Below are positions 54,288 to 63,064 of a stretch of DNA of 64,000 nucleotides, piece by piece. The translations under genes and the position numbers were made by a program. How positions within the stretch are numbered: position 1 is the first letter of the stretch; every line of letters begins with the position of its first letter. The DNA is from an uncultured Campylobacterales bacterium (GTDB lineage Bacteria; Campylobacterota; Campylobacteria; Campylobacterales; Arcobacteraceae). The notes beneath the pieces were generated by a model. It did not search any database, was not told the DNA's origin, and saw nothing but the letters and a program-made list of their open reading frames with translations. The stretch is from the NCBI GenBank assembly GCA_947503785.1, contig CANNFB010000006.1:1-64000 (forward strand), read 5' to 3'.

Positions 54288-56204
54288 ATGAAAACATTTA
54301 ACTATACTTATAATAATAAAGCACTAGATACCTTAATTGATTTTAATTCCTTTAAAAATCAAGATAATATATTAATTCAGATATTTTGTGGAGATAAAAA
54401 ACCCATCTTGAAAAAAATTGTTTCAACCTTGTTAAAGGAACTACCTCAAGCTATTTGTGTTGGTTCATCCACTGATGGAGAAATTAATAATAGTGAAATT
54501 ACTACTTGTAAAACTATTATCTCAATATCTACATTTGAAAATACAAAATTAAAAACAACACTTGTTAGAAATAAAGACTCTTTTAATAATGGTGTTGATT
54601 TAGCAAATAACTTATGTTCAGAAGATACGAAGCTACTTATACTATTTACTGATGGGGATAAGACAAATGGAGAATCCTTCTTAAAAGGTATACAATCAGT
54701 AAATGATAAAGTCATAATCTCAGGTGGAATGGCAGGAGATAATGCAAACTTTACGCAAACTTTTGTTTCATCACAAAATCAAATAATCACTAAAGGTGCA
54801 GTAGGTGTTGCCTTAGATTCTAAAATATTAAAAGTTCATAATGCATATAACTTTAACTGGTCACCAATTGGTATTGAACATACTATTGATAAAGTAACAG
54901 ATAATAGAGTTTATCAAATATCTGGAATGAAACCCTTAGATTTTTATGAAAAATATTTAGGAGAATATGTAGCAAAAGCACTTCCTGCAACTGGTATTGA
55001 GTTTCCTTTAATTGCAGAAAGAAATGGTCTTCCTGTAGCAAGGGCTGTTATACAAAAACATAAAGATGGAAGTTTAAGTTTTGCAGGAAACTTATATAAA
55101 GGAGATAGAGTAAAACTAGGATTTGGTAATGTTGAACTTATTATGAATAATCCATTAGAATCTTTATTTGATAGATCTAATATAAAAGATACACAATCTT
55201 TTTTTATATATTCATGTATGGCAAGAAGGAGATATATGCCAAGTATGGTTGATATTGAAATCAAGCCTTTTTCATTAATAGCTCCAACTTCTGGATTTTT
55301 TACTTATGGTGAATTTTATCATGATAATGGAAATAATGAATTATTAAATCAAACCTTTACAATTGTTGCCTTAAGCGAATTGGAAAATAATAAAAATGAT
55401 GAAAAAACTTCTTGTGAATTAGAAAAAGATACGCAAGCTATAAGTGAACATGCAAGAAGTTTACAGGCTTTAACACACTTAATACAACAGTCATCTGAAG
55501 ATTATAATAGACAATCAAAAGAGTTAGAAGAAGGGAAAATTTACGCACAAAATTTAGTAGACTCTCAAAAACAGTTTTTAAAACATGCTGTTCATGAAAC
55601 AAACACTCCCTTATCAATTATAATGGGAAATATTGAAATGTATGAGATGGAAAATGGAAAAAACAAACACTTATCAAATATTGAAGTTGCTATGAAAAAT
55701 ATCTCTAGTATATATGATGATTTAAGCTATTTAATTAAAAAAAACCAAGTAAATGAAGCAACTCATGAAATAAACTTAGTAGATTTTGTAAGAAGTAGAA
55801 TTGATTTTTTCTCACAATCTGCTATAAAGTTTAAATCTGAATTTGATTTCTCAGCACAAAGAGAAGAAATATTATTAGATTTCAATGAAATTAAACTTCA
55901 AAGAATAGTTGACAATAATTTAACAAATGCAATCAAATACTCACTTCCTAATGAAATAATACAGGTAAAGTTACATGTTAAAAATAATGAGTGTCACTTA
56001 ATAATAGAGAGTCGTTCTAAACAAATTTTAGATCAGCAAATGATATTTGAAGAGTATTATAGAGAACAAATAAATGACACTGAAGGTTTTGGCCTTGGGT
56101 TAAACTTAGTAAAACGTATTTGCAGTGAAGAAAATGTTGGAATACTATTAGCATCTGGTGAGAATTGGGCATCATTTACATATATATTTAAGGAAATAAA
56201 ATGA
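54288..56204 (+). CDS. cytoplasmic FIST-domain histidine kinase
   Basis: I place the start at the ATG at 54288, giving 638 residues. An in-frame start at 54177 would add a 37-residue hydrophobic stretch that overlaps the promoter and repeats. Residues of about 20-380 hold the FIST and FIST_C sensory domains (AICVGSSTDGEI, ISGGMAGDNANF, FIYSCMARRRY), which are thought to bind small molecules. A coiled coil leads to the H-box KHAVHETNTPLS with His436 and an ATPase domain with DNNLTNAIKYS and GFGLGLNLVKR. There is no membrane helix. It overlaps the response regulator gene by four bases (ATGA) and is divergent from the aldehyde dehydrogenase gene. Confidence 0.88.
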   Translation: MKTFNYTYNNKALDTLIDFNSFKNQDNILIQIFCGDKKPILKKIVSTLLKELPQAICVGSSTDGEINNSEITTCKTIISISTFENTKLKTTLVRNKDSFNNGVDLANNLCSEDTKLLILFTDGDKTNGESFLKGIQSVNDKVIISGGMAGDNANFTQTFVSSQNQIITKGAVGVALDSKILKVHNAYNFNWSPIGIEHTIDKVTDNRVYQISGMKPLDFYEKYLGEYVAKALPATGIEFPLIAERNGLPVARAVIQKHKDGSLSFAGNLYKGDRVKLGFGNVELIMNNPLESLFDRSNIKDTQSFFIYSCMARRRYMPSMVDIEIKPFSLIAPTSGFFTYGEFYHDNGNNELLNQTFTIVALSELENNKNDEKTSCELEKDTQAISEHARSLQALTHLIQQSSEDYNRQSKELEEGKIYAQNLVDSQKQFLKHAVHETNTPLSIIMGNIEMYEMENGKNKHLSNIEVAMKNISSIYDDLSYLIKKNQVNEATHEINLVDFVRSRIDFFSQSAIKFKSEFDFSAQREEILLDFNEIKLQRIVDNNLTNAIKYSLPNEIIQVKLHVKNNECHLIIESRSKQILDQQMIFEEYYREQINDTEGFGLGLNLVKRICSEENVGILLASGENWASFTYIFKEIK

Positions 56205-56860
56205 AGATATTACTATTAGAAGATGATGTAATGTTAAACGAGATGATTGAAGAATACTTATCATCAACAGGACATGTAGTACAAAGTACAACGACAGGGA
56301 AAGAGTGTTTAGAAGTATTAGATAAAGAGAAATTTGACTTATTAATATTAGATATTAACTTGCCAGATATTAACGGTTTTACAATACTAGAAACCTTACA
56401 TCAACAAAAAAGAATGATTCCAACTATTTATATTTCTGCTTTAATTGAAATAGAAGATATTTCAAGGGCCTTTGATATTGGATGTCATGATTATTTAAAA
56501 AAGCCCTTTCATTTAAAAGAGTTAACAATTAGAATAAATAAAATATTAAAAACAACAATAGTGCCACAAAAACATAAACGATTATCAAAAAACTACTCTT
56601 ATGATTCTGAGACTATGACACTTTTATTTAATAATGAACCTCAGATTTTACCAAAAAGACAAATTCAAATCATAGAATTACTTGCCCATAATAGAAGCTT
56701 AGTTGTTCAATATGATATGTTTAGAAACTATGTTTGGAATGATGATTTTATTGACAATGCTACAATAAGAGCAGAAGTAAATAGAGTTAAAAAAGTTTTA
56801 AAAGAAGATTTTATTAAAAATATTAGAGGAAGTGGATATATGGTAGAAAGGCCTAATTAA
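56201..56860 (+). CDS. OmpR-family response regulator
   Basis: The 219-residue regulator has a receiver domain (Glu7-Asp8-Asp9, phospho-acceptor Asp51 in LILDINLP, and conserved Lys in YLKKPF). A winged-helix DNA-binding domain follows, ending NIRGSGYMVERPN. It is the cognate partner of the FIST kinase by overlap. A likely target is the 11-bp repeat array at 54158-54201, since OmpR-family proteins bind tandem repeats as head-to-tail dimers. Confidence 0.92.
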   Translation: MKILLLEDDVMLNEMIEEYLSSTGHVVQSTTTGKECLEVLDKEKFDLLILDINLPDINGFTILETLHQQKRMIPTIYISALIEIEDISRAFDIGCHDYLKKPFHLKELTIRINKILKTTIVPQKHKRLSKNYSYDSETMTLLFNNEPQILPKRQIQIIELLAHNRSLVVQYDMFRNYVWNDDFIDNATIRAEVNRVKKVLKEDFIKNIRGSGYMVERPN

Positions 56861-56884
56861 AACTTAAATTCATAAGTTTTAATT
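56855..56884 (+). terminator. terminator after the response regulator gene
   Basis: AATTAAAACTTA (56855-56866) pairs perfectly with TAAGTTTTAATT (56873-56884) around a 6-base loop. It includes the stop codon. The T-rich 3' arm makes it a plausible intrinsic terminator. Confidence 0.55.
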
Positions 56885-56944
56885 ATCTAAATATTTTACT
56901 TGTAATTATTACAAATACTATGTAGTAGATTCTAAATAGTAACT

Positions 56945-56965
56945 ATTATAAGAATTACTTATAAT
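56945..56965. promoter_or_regulatory. PerR/Fur-like operator upstream of the peroxidase gene
   Basis: ATTATAAG, five bases, CTTATAAT forms a perfect 21-base palindrome about 65 bases before the peroxidase start. Fur-family operators (PerR, Fur) are of this type, and peroxidase genes are common PerR targets in this phylum. A second Fur-like half-site, AATAATCATTATC, lies at about 56982-56994. Assignment to PerR rather than Fur is inference. Confidence 0.45.
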
Positions 56966-57027
56966 AATATTAATTTTTATTTAATAATCATTATCCTAAA
57001 ATGTCATATTGACAAAAAGGAAACTAA

Positions 57028-58050
57028 ATGAAATTAATAAAAACATTAGCAATATGTGTATTAGGTACAGGTTCTATATTTGCATCATCATTAATGCAAA
57101 AAGCTACAGATAATGGAATGATTCCAATTCCTGCTGATAAAGTTGAAGTAATGAAGTTAATTGATGACAAAAATGACCCAATAACAAAAGAGAAAATTGA
57201 ACTTGGTAAAAAGTTATATTTTGATCCACGGCTTTCAAAAAGTGGATTAATCTCATGTAACACTTGTCATAATATTGGACTTGGTGGGGCAGATGGGATA
57301 CCTACTGCAATTGGTCATATGTGGACAGCAAATCCTCATCACTTGAACTCACCAACTGTATATAACTCTATATTTTTTAAATCACAATTTTGGGATGGAA
57401 GAAGTCCTCACTTAGCTGATCAAGCCAAAGGTCCTATTGAAGCTGGCCCAGAAATGGCTGCACCTGCATCACTTGTGGAACAAAGAATAAATTCAATTCC
57501 TGAATATGTTAGTGAATTTCAAAATGCTTATGGAAAAGATGTAAAAGTAGATTTTACAAAAATCACTGAAACTATTGCTACTTTTGAAAAGATTTTAGTT
57601 ACTCCATCGCTATTTGATGATTATTTAAATGGTAATGAAAATGCTTTAACAAAAGAAGAAAAGGTAGGGCTTAATACTTTTATAGACAAAGGCTGTGCCT
57701 CTTGTCATAATGGAATTGCACTTGGTGGAACAATGCAACCATTTGAATTAGCTGCTAAATATAAATTTTCTAATGTTGGAGATTTTAAAGGTAATGAACA
57801 AGGAATGGTAAAAACACCAACGCTAAGAAATATTACAGAAACTGCTCCATATTTTCATAATGGACAAATTTGGTCTTTAAGTGAAGCTGTACAAGAAATG
57901 GGTTCGACTCAATTAGGAATCAAGATTTCAGATGTTGAAGCTTCTTCAATTGTTACTTTCTTAAAAACATTAAAAGGTAGAAAACCAGATATTTCATATC
58001 CTCAACTTCCAGAATCTACTAAAGATACGGCAAAGCCAGCATTTGATTAA
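57028..58050 (+). CDS. di-haem cytochrome c peroxidase
   Basis: The 340-residue periplasmic protein has a signal peptide (MKLIKTLAICVLGTGSIFA), then two haem-c motifs, CNTCH (about residue 76) and CASCH (about residue 227). The family stretches QFWDGRSPHLADQAKGPIE and TPTLRNITETAPYFHNG are also present. It reduces hydrogen peroxide to water with electrons from small c cytochromes. AAAGGA lies seven bases before the ATG. It is monocistronic with its own operator-like palindrome and terminator. Confidence 0.94.
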   Translation: MKLIKTLAICVLGTGSIFASSLMQKATDNGMIPIPADKVEVMKLIDDKNDPITKEKIELGKKLYFDPRLSKSGLISCNTCHNIGLGGADGIPTAIGHMWTANPHHLNSPTVYNSIFFKSQFWDGRSPHLADQAKGPIEAGPEMAAPASLVEQRINSIPEYVSEFQNAYGKDVKVDFTKITETIATFEKILVTPSLFDDYLNGNENALTKEEKVGLNTFIDKGCASCHNGIALGGTMQPFELAAKYKFSNVGDFKGNEQGMVKTPTLRNITETAPYFHNGQIWSLSEAVQEMGSTQLGIKISDVEASSIVTFLKTLKGRKPDISYPQLPESTKDTAKPAFD

Positions 58051-58058
58051 AATATTAG

Positions 58059-58088
58059 GCTTAAGATAAATTCAATTTTATCTTAAGC
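58059..58088. terminator. bidirectional terminator after the peroxidase gene
   Basis: GCTTAAGATAAA (58059-58070) and TTTATCTTAAGC (58077-58088) form a perfect 12-bp stem with a 6-base loop. T-rich sequence follows on the plus strand. The convergent AraC-type gene ends 26 bases away. Confidence 0.75.
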
Positions 58089-58113
58089 TTCTTCTTTAAA
58101 TATTTTATGTTTA

Positions 58114-58989
58114 TTAAAAACTTATTGAAACATAAAAACTAATATCAAATTCATCATCTTCACTTAGATAATTATTCTTTTTATATTCAGTGTATGAAGG
58201 TTTTGTAGTTGTTTCATATTCACTATTTGGAAGCCATTCGTGATAAACCCAATGAATAAACTTCAACACATCACCTTTTTTTCCTTTTAAATCAAATTTA
58301 GCGTAAACTCCTTGGGCTATATAAAAAGTTGGTAATCTATCACTTTTTATATCTTCACTTTCATCAGGAACAATACATGCAATATATTGGCATTCACTTA
58401 AAGGTGTAATTGTTGGATTATCATGAAAAAGTGCAATTTGCTTGTAAGATTTAATATCATTGCTTAAAACCCAAGTATATAGTTTTTGCCAAGTATTTGT
58501 AATATTTACGTTATATCCTCTATTTCTAATATAAAAACTTTTTAATGCTGGCATTTTTACAATTGTTGGCCTAATATTTGAAAAATCTGCTGTGGAATTT
58601 CTTGCTATTAAAGATTGTTTTAAAATCTCTTGTGAGTACTCTTTATATCCACCTATTCTCCACTGCTTTGGAGTTTGTTCAAATCTTTCTTTGAATATTT
58701 TTATAAAAGAAGATTGAGATGAGTATCCACAAATATTTGCAATATTTGAAATAGTTGATGATTTATTTGTTAATAGTAAGTTTGAAGCTTTTTGCAATCT
58801 TATTGATTTTATACTTTCATAAATATTTCTTCCAAAAGCCTCTTTAAATATTCTATGCATATGAAATTTACTTACTTTTAAATCTATACTCAATTCTTCA
58901 ATATCAATATCTGTATCAATATGAGTATAGATATAGTACATAATATTATTTGCTATTTTAGTTCTTTTTTTAAGAGTTTCTTTCTTCAT
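58114..58989 (-). CDS. AraC-family regulator with GyrI-like effector domain
   Basis: The 291-residue protein has the double helix-turn-helix at its N-terminus (residues of about 8-110: LSIDLKVSKFHMHRIFKEAF and IANICGYSSQSSFIKIFKERF). A C-terminal GyrI-like domain (about 140-290) may bind a small hydrophobic or cationic ligand. This order, with DNA binding first, is typical of the Rob/SoxS-GyrI type. Its targets are not evident. Both the divergent unknown gene and nearby metabolic genes are candidates. Confidence 0.88.
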   Translation of the reverse strand: MKKETLKKRTKIANNIMYYIYTHIDTDIDIEELSIDLKVSKFHMHRIFKEAFGRNIYESIKSIRLQKASNLLLTNKSSTISNIANICGYSSQSSFIKIFKERFEQTPKQWRIGGYKEYSQEILKQSLIARNSTADFSNIRPTIVKMPALKSFYIRNRGYNVNITNTWQKLYTWVLSNDIKSYKQIALFHDNPTITPLSECQYIACIVPDESEDIKSDRLPTFYIAQGVYAKFDLKGKKGDVLKFIHWVYHEWLPNSEYETTTKPSYTEYKKNNYLSEDDEFDISFYVSISF

Positions 58990-59118
58990 AAAAAATTATA
59001 GCACAAATAAAATATAAAAATAGCAATAATAAACAATTAATTTAGCACAAATAAAGAAGAAGTATTTTTTTTTAAATCCTATAATAAGAGACTTTAAATA
59101 TTTAGAGGAATTTTATAT

Positions 59119-59805
59119 ATGGATCAAGATAAGCAGTTTCAATTAGCAATAAATCAATGTAAAACAATAAATTTAAAAAAATTAAAAATTGATACATTTT
59201 TACTTGTTATACATTTTTTATTAAAAGATTATCAAAAAATTGACCCAGATAAAACTGCTGATGATATGACAATATATGCAAGTAAAGAAGAGATTGTTTT
59301 TATAAATAATAGCGTTGCAAACTTGAAAACATATCTTGAAAACAATATTATTATAAGTGATACCTTATTTAGTATATTTAAAGAACAAAATAAATCCCTA
59401 ATTTTTGATAAACTCTCAAGAAATCTCGAACCAATGAAAATCTACTATAAATATCTTATAAATACTTTTTCAAGTAGATTAAAAAATGGTTCTACTTGGA
59501 TTCCTGAACTTTTGGCTTTTAGCTTAATTTATAATTATAGAAAAGAGCATAATAAATCTTTTCATTCTTATCCTGAACTTGAAAAATTACCTATTGAAAA
59601 GATTGTAAATATATATAATAAAAACAATTTAGAGTTAAAAAAAAGAATTTCCCAAAAAAATGGAATTTCTACTTGGAAAATAAATACAAATATTGATGAG
59701 ATGTATGATGTTTCAGAAGTAATGGTTATGAAATATTTACAATATACATATAAAATAAATACACGAAGACAATCAAGAAGTAAAGACAAAAGAAAGAAAC
59801 GTTAA
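59119..59805 (+). CDS. hypothetical protein with basic tail
   Basis: I do not recognise this 228-residue protein. It is rich in Lys, Ile and Asn, has no signal peptide or clear membrane helix, and ends in a strongly basic tail (RRQSRSKDKRKKR) that could bind nucleic acid. The ATG has TAGAGGA upstream, so it is likely translated. It is divergent from the AraC-type gene (129-bp gap) and converges with pqqE. Confidence 0.55.
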   Translation: MDQDKQFQLAINQCKTINLKKLKIDTFLLVIHFLLKDYQKIDPDKTADDMTIYASKEEIVFINNSVANLKTYLENNIIISDTLFSIFKEQNKSLIFDKLSRNLEPMKIYYKYLINTFSSRLKNGSTWIPELLAFSLIYNYRKEHNKSFHSYPELEKLPIEKIVNIYNKNNLELKKRISQKNGISTWKINTNIDEMYDVSEVMVMKYLQYTYKINTRRQSRSKDKRKKR

Positions 59806-59825
59806 TACAAATGTTTCTTTCTTTT
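59788..59825. terminator. bidirectional terminator between the unknown gene and pqqE
   Basis: AAAAGAAAGAAAC (59788-59800) and GTTTCTTTCTTTT (59813-59825) form a perfect 13-bp stem around a 12-base loop that contains the stop codon of the unknown gene. Both strands have T-rich 3' arms. Confidence 0.65.
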
Positions 59826-59832
59826 AATTAAT

Positions 59833-60936
59833 TTAGCTAGATAATTCTAAAGAATTTTTTCTATTTCTATACCATATTTTTGCATCAGTAGTTCCTAAAC
59901 TCTCTTCTACTTTATCTGTAACTACATGATGAAATTTTGATTTAGAACAAACAGGATCTGCTTCATTCATATCTCCTGTTAGTGCAAAAGCTTGACATCT
60001 ACATCCCCCAAAGTCTTGCTCTTTCTCATCACAAGTTGCACATGTAGGATTCATCCATTTATCACCTCTAAAGTAATTAAAAGCATGAGATTCATTCCAA
60101 ATTTGTTCAATTGAGAAATCCTTTACATTTGGAAACTCTAAAGGTAAAGTATTAGCCGTATTACAAGGAAGGGCAACACCATCTGGATTTATAGTTAAAA
60201 ATGTAGTTCCCCATCCATTCATACAAGCTTTTGGTCTATCTGCAAAATAATCGGGAACCACAAAGAATACTTTCATAGGTTTTTCTTTACTTCTATAAAA
60301 ATCAGTTACTTTTTTTGCTTCATCTAATTGCTCTTGTGTAGGAAGTAATGCATTTATATTTTTTAAAGCCCAACCATAATATTGGATATTTGCAATTTCA
60401 AGATAATTACCACCAAGTTCATCAGCAAATTCGATAATATCAGCTACTTGATGAATATTTTGTCTTGTAATACAAGTATTAATAATAAGTTGAAGACCAG
60501 CTTCTTTTACTTCCTTTGCAAAGGCAATTTTTTCATCATAGGAATTTTTATTATTCGTAATTAAAGTCATAGTATTTCTATCATGAGATTGAATTCCAAG
60601 TTGAACAGTTTTAAGTCCAGCCTCTTTTAACTTCTTTACTATTCCTTTGGGAGCTCCAACACCTGAAGTTATAAGATTAGTGTAAAACTTTTTATCATTT
60701 GCATACTCTACAATTTTTACTAAGTCTTTATTTAATAATGGCTCTCCACCTGAAATACCAAGTTGAACTGCACCCATTTCTCTTGCTTCATCCATTACTC
60801 TAAACCAGTCTTTAGTACTCATAGCATCTTTTGTATTAGTAAAATCAAGTTGATTATAACAATATGCACATTCTAAGGGACATTTATGAGTTAGTTCTAG
60901 TAATATCCATAATGGTGGTTTTATTTCATTAGTCAT
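59833..60936 (-). CDS. pqqE: PQQ synthesis radical SAM enzyme PqqE
   Basis: PqqE makes the first carbon-carbon bond, between Glu and Tyr of the peptide PqqA, with PqqD as peptide chaperone. The 367-residue protein has the radical SAM cluster cysteines Cys19, Cys23 and Cys26 (KCPLECAYCYNQ), then GGEPLL, and a SPASM C-terminal domain with CNTANTLPL and CATCDEKEQDFGGCRCQAF for the auxiliary clusters. The length is normal. It overlaps pqqD by eight bases and is the last gene of the operon. Confidence 0.97.
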   Translation of the reverse strand: MTNEIKPPLWILLELTHKCPLECAYCYNQLDFTNTKDAMSTKDWFRVMDEAREMGAVQLGISGGEPLLNKDLVKIVEYANDKKFYTNLITSGVGAPKGIVKKLKEAGLKTVQLGIQSHDRNTMTLITNNKNSYDEKIAFAKEVKEAGLQLIINTCITRQNIHQVADIIEFADELGGNYLEIANIQYYGWALKNINALLPTQEQLDEAKKVTDFYRSKEKPMKVFFVVPDYFADRPKACMNGWGTTFLTINPDGVALPCNTANTLPLEFPNVKDFSIEQIWNESHAFNYFRGDKWMNPTCATCDEKEQDFGGCRCQAFALTGDMNEADPVCSKSKFHHVVTDKVEESLGTTDAKIWYRNRKNSLELSS

Positions 60937-61198
60937 TGTAAATTACCCACTTTCTGCTCATTGCATCTTCAATAAATTCACTAACGTCATTTATTAAATC
61001 ACTTGTATTAAACTTTTTTTCTAAAAGTTTTGATATATCTTGTGCACTGTTTTTCCCATCACATAAATTCATAATTTCTCCAGCACTTTGACTTAACTGA
61101 ACCATTCCCTCAGGATATAGTATTACGTAACAATTTTGTTTTTCTTCCCATTGTAATTGAAAGTGCTCATTAATCGCAAGTGATTTTTCTAGTTGCAT
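60929..61198 (-). CDS. pqqD: PqqA-binding chaperone PqqD
   Basis: The 89-residue protein matches PqqD ([27 protein letters not shown], and DAMSRKWVI). It holds the PqqA peptide for PqqE. The ATG at 61198 has AAGGA five bases upstream, which supports this start even though it overlaps the end of pqqC by 29 bases. Confidence 0.94.
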   Translation of the reverse strand: MQLEKSLAINEHFQLQWEEKQNCYVILYPEGMVQLSQSAGEIMNLCDGKNSAQDISKLLEKKFNTSDLINDVSEFIEDAMSRKWVIYND

Positions 61199-61910
61199 TA
61201 CAATCCTTAATATTAAAATATGGTGGTCTTTTTAATTCGTATGCTAAGTATAAAGCATCACACATTGTCCATAGAATATCTAGTTTAAATTGTAATATTT
61301 CACAAGCTCTACTTTGTAATTCAACTGTATCAAACTCAACTAAAGTCATAGAAAGGCCATGTTGAACATCACGTCTAGCTTCACTTAACCTTTTTTGGAA
61401 ATACTTTAATCCGTCTTGTTCTATCCATGGATAGTTTTTAGGCCAAGTATCAAGTCTTTGTTGATGAATTTGAGGTGCAAACATTTCAGTTAAAGATGAC
61501 ATTGCAGCTTCTTTCCAAGGAGCTCTTCTCGCAAAGTTCACATAAGCATCAACTGCAAACCTAACTGCTGGCAATACAAACTTATGAGAAAGTAAATCTT
61601 CTTTTTCTAAGCCAACAGCAACTCCTAAATCAAGCCAAGCTTCAATTCCACCACCAACACTATCATGATCTAAAATTCTATCAACCCATTTTCTTCTATC
61701 TTCAATTGGAGGATTATTTGACATAATTGCAGCATCTTTAATTGGAATTGCACATTGATAATAAAATCTATTTGCTACCCAACCTTGAATCTCTTCTTTA
61801 GTACAAGTACCTTCATACATTCTTACATGAAAAGGATGGTGAATATGATACATTGAACCCATATCTCTTAATTTTTTTTCAAAATCTTCTTTACTTAGTA
61901 ATTCATTCAT
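61170..61910 (-). CDS. pqqC: pyrroloquinoline-quinone synthase PqqC
   Basis: PqqC carries out the final ring closure and oxidation to PQQ without a cofactor. The 246-residue product starts best at the ATG at 61910, with AAAAGGA seven bases before it; earlier in-frame starts lie too near or before that site. Conserved stretches are [34 protein letters not shown] and [12 protein letters not shown]. It lies 16 bp after pqqB. Confidence 0.96.
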   Translation of the reverse strand: MNELLSKEDFEKKLRDMGSMYHIHHPFHVRMYEGTCTKEEIQGWVANRFYYQCAIPIKDAAIMSNNPPIEDRRKWVDRILDHDSVGGGIEAWLDLGVAVGLEKEDLLSHKFVLPAVRFAVDAYVNFARRAPWKEAAMSSLTEMFAPQIHQQRLDTWPKNYPWIEQDGLKYFQKRLSEARRDVQHGLSMTLVEFDTVELQSRACEILQFKLDILWTMCDALYLAYELKRPPYFNIKDCNATRKITCD

Positions 61911-61926
61911 TTTCATTTCCTTTTCT

Positions 61927-62844
61927 TTATATTTCAATACTCATACCATCATATGAAACTTCAATTCCATGTGAAATAAGCTCTTTATATTCATCATTTG
62001 CTTCATCTAATATTGGATTAGTATTATTAATGTGAATTAGTATCTTTCTTGGTTTTTCTAATTGGTCAAATATTTTAATTAAGCCATTTTCACCACTTAA
62101 TGGTAGGTGTCCCATATCAGTTCCTAACTTATTTGAAAACTCACCTTTTATCATTTCATCATTTGTCCAAAGAGTTCCTTCAATTAATAGAACATCTGCT
62201 TTCTTCATTTCTTCAAAAACATGGTCCTCTAAAACTCCAAGACCTGGTAGATAAAACAATCTTTTTCCTGTATTTTTATTTACTACAGTAATACCAATAT
62301 TATCACCACTTCTAGGTTTATCTCTATAAGAAGAGTATGGTGGAGCATTTGAGATTAAGGCATGTGCATAAAACTCATAATTTGGCATTACTGGAATTTC
62401 AAACTTTGTAGTACTATTGGGAATAATTTCATTCCACTTTGTACCTCCACCATCCCAGTGTTGTAACATCTTAAATAAAGGGAAAGAAGTATTCAGTTCT
62501 TCATTTACTTCTTTAGTACAATAAACTTCATGAGGACAGCCTTCTCTTAACATTAAAAGTCCAGTTGTATGGTCTATTTGTCCATCATTAAAAACTATTG
62601 CTTTAATTTTAGTTTCTCTTTTTTTTGTTGGATGTAAAAAAGGAGAATTATGTATTTGCTCTAAAATATCAGGGGATGTGTTAAATAACACCCAGTTTTC
62701 ACCATCTTCACTAATAGTAATCGAAGATTGTGTTCTTCTTTTAATTGTTTTTTTACCTTCTCTATAACCTCTACAGTTATCACAGTTACAATTAAATTGA
62801 GGAAGACCTCCTCCAGCACCTGAGCCTAAAACTTGAATTTTCAA
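61927..62844 (-). CDS. pqqB: PQQ biosynthesis protein PqqB
   Basis: The 305-residue protein is a metallo-beta-lactamase-fold oxygenase that hydroxylates the Glu-Tyr intermediate. It shows the family start [21 protein letters not shown], the metal-site region [18 protein letters not shown] and [12 protein letters not shown]. The length is normal. It is separated from pqqA by a terminator with a TTCG loop. Confidence 0.96.
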   Translation of the reverse strand: MKIQVLGSGAGGGLPQFNCNCDNCRGYREGKKTIKRRTQSSITISEDGENWVLFNTSPDILEQIHNSPFLHPTKKRETKIKAIVFNDGQIDHTTGLLMLREGCPHEVYCTKEVNEELNTSFPLFKMLQHWDGGGTKWNEIIPNSTTKFEIPVMPNYEFYAHALISNAPPYSSYRDKPRSGDNIGITVVNKNTGKRLFYLPGLGVLEDHVFEEMKKADVLLIEGTLWTNDEMIKGEFSNKLGTDMGHLPLSGENGLIKIFDQLEKPRKILIHINNTNPILDEANDEYKELISHGIEVSYDGMSIEI

Positions 62845-62905
62845 AATAAATCCTTTTATTTTTTCATTAAGATAAGCTCATATAAATAAGCCCATTTAAA
62901 TGAAA

Positions 62906-62935
62906 AAAAGATTAAAGCCGAAGCTCTAATCTTTT
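62906..62935 (-). terminator. intrinsic terminator between pqqA and pqqB
   Basis: On the minus strand AAAAGATTA (rising from 62935) pairs with TAATCTTTT (to 62906). One mismatch follows, then three more pairs and a TTCG tetraloop. A run of seven T follows the stem. It lies just after pqqA and would let pqqA be made in excess over pqqBCDE. Confidence 0.8.
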
Positions 62936-62950
62936 AAATCTTAAATGAAA

Positions 62951-63025
62951 TTATACTGTACAAATGTACATTGTAACTTCAAATCCAAATCTATTATCTA
63001 CGTAAGTTGGTTTTTTCCATTCCAT
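62951..63025 (-). CDS. pqqA: PQQ precursor peptide PqqA
   Basis: This 24-residue peptide begins MEWKKPTYVDNRFGFEV and continues TMYICTV. The FGFEVTMY core has the conserved Glu (residue 16) and Tyr (residue 20), three residues apart, that are joined to form PQQ. AAGGAG lies eight bases before the ATG. It is too short for usual gene callers. It sits 39 bp after the alcohol dehydrogenase gene and just before a terminator. Confidence 0.95.
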   Translation of the reverse strand: MEWKKPTYVDNRFGFEVTMYICTV

Positions 63026-63064
63026 AATAATCTCCTTTCATTAAGATTTTTTATATTTATACTT

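Noticed and set aside
61911-61937. Earlier in-frame starts of pqqC that would overlap pqqB
   Set aside because: The ribosome-binding site AAAAGGA fits the ATG at 61910; the earlier codons overlap or precede it.
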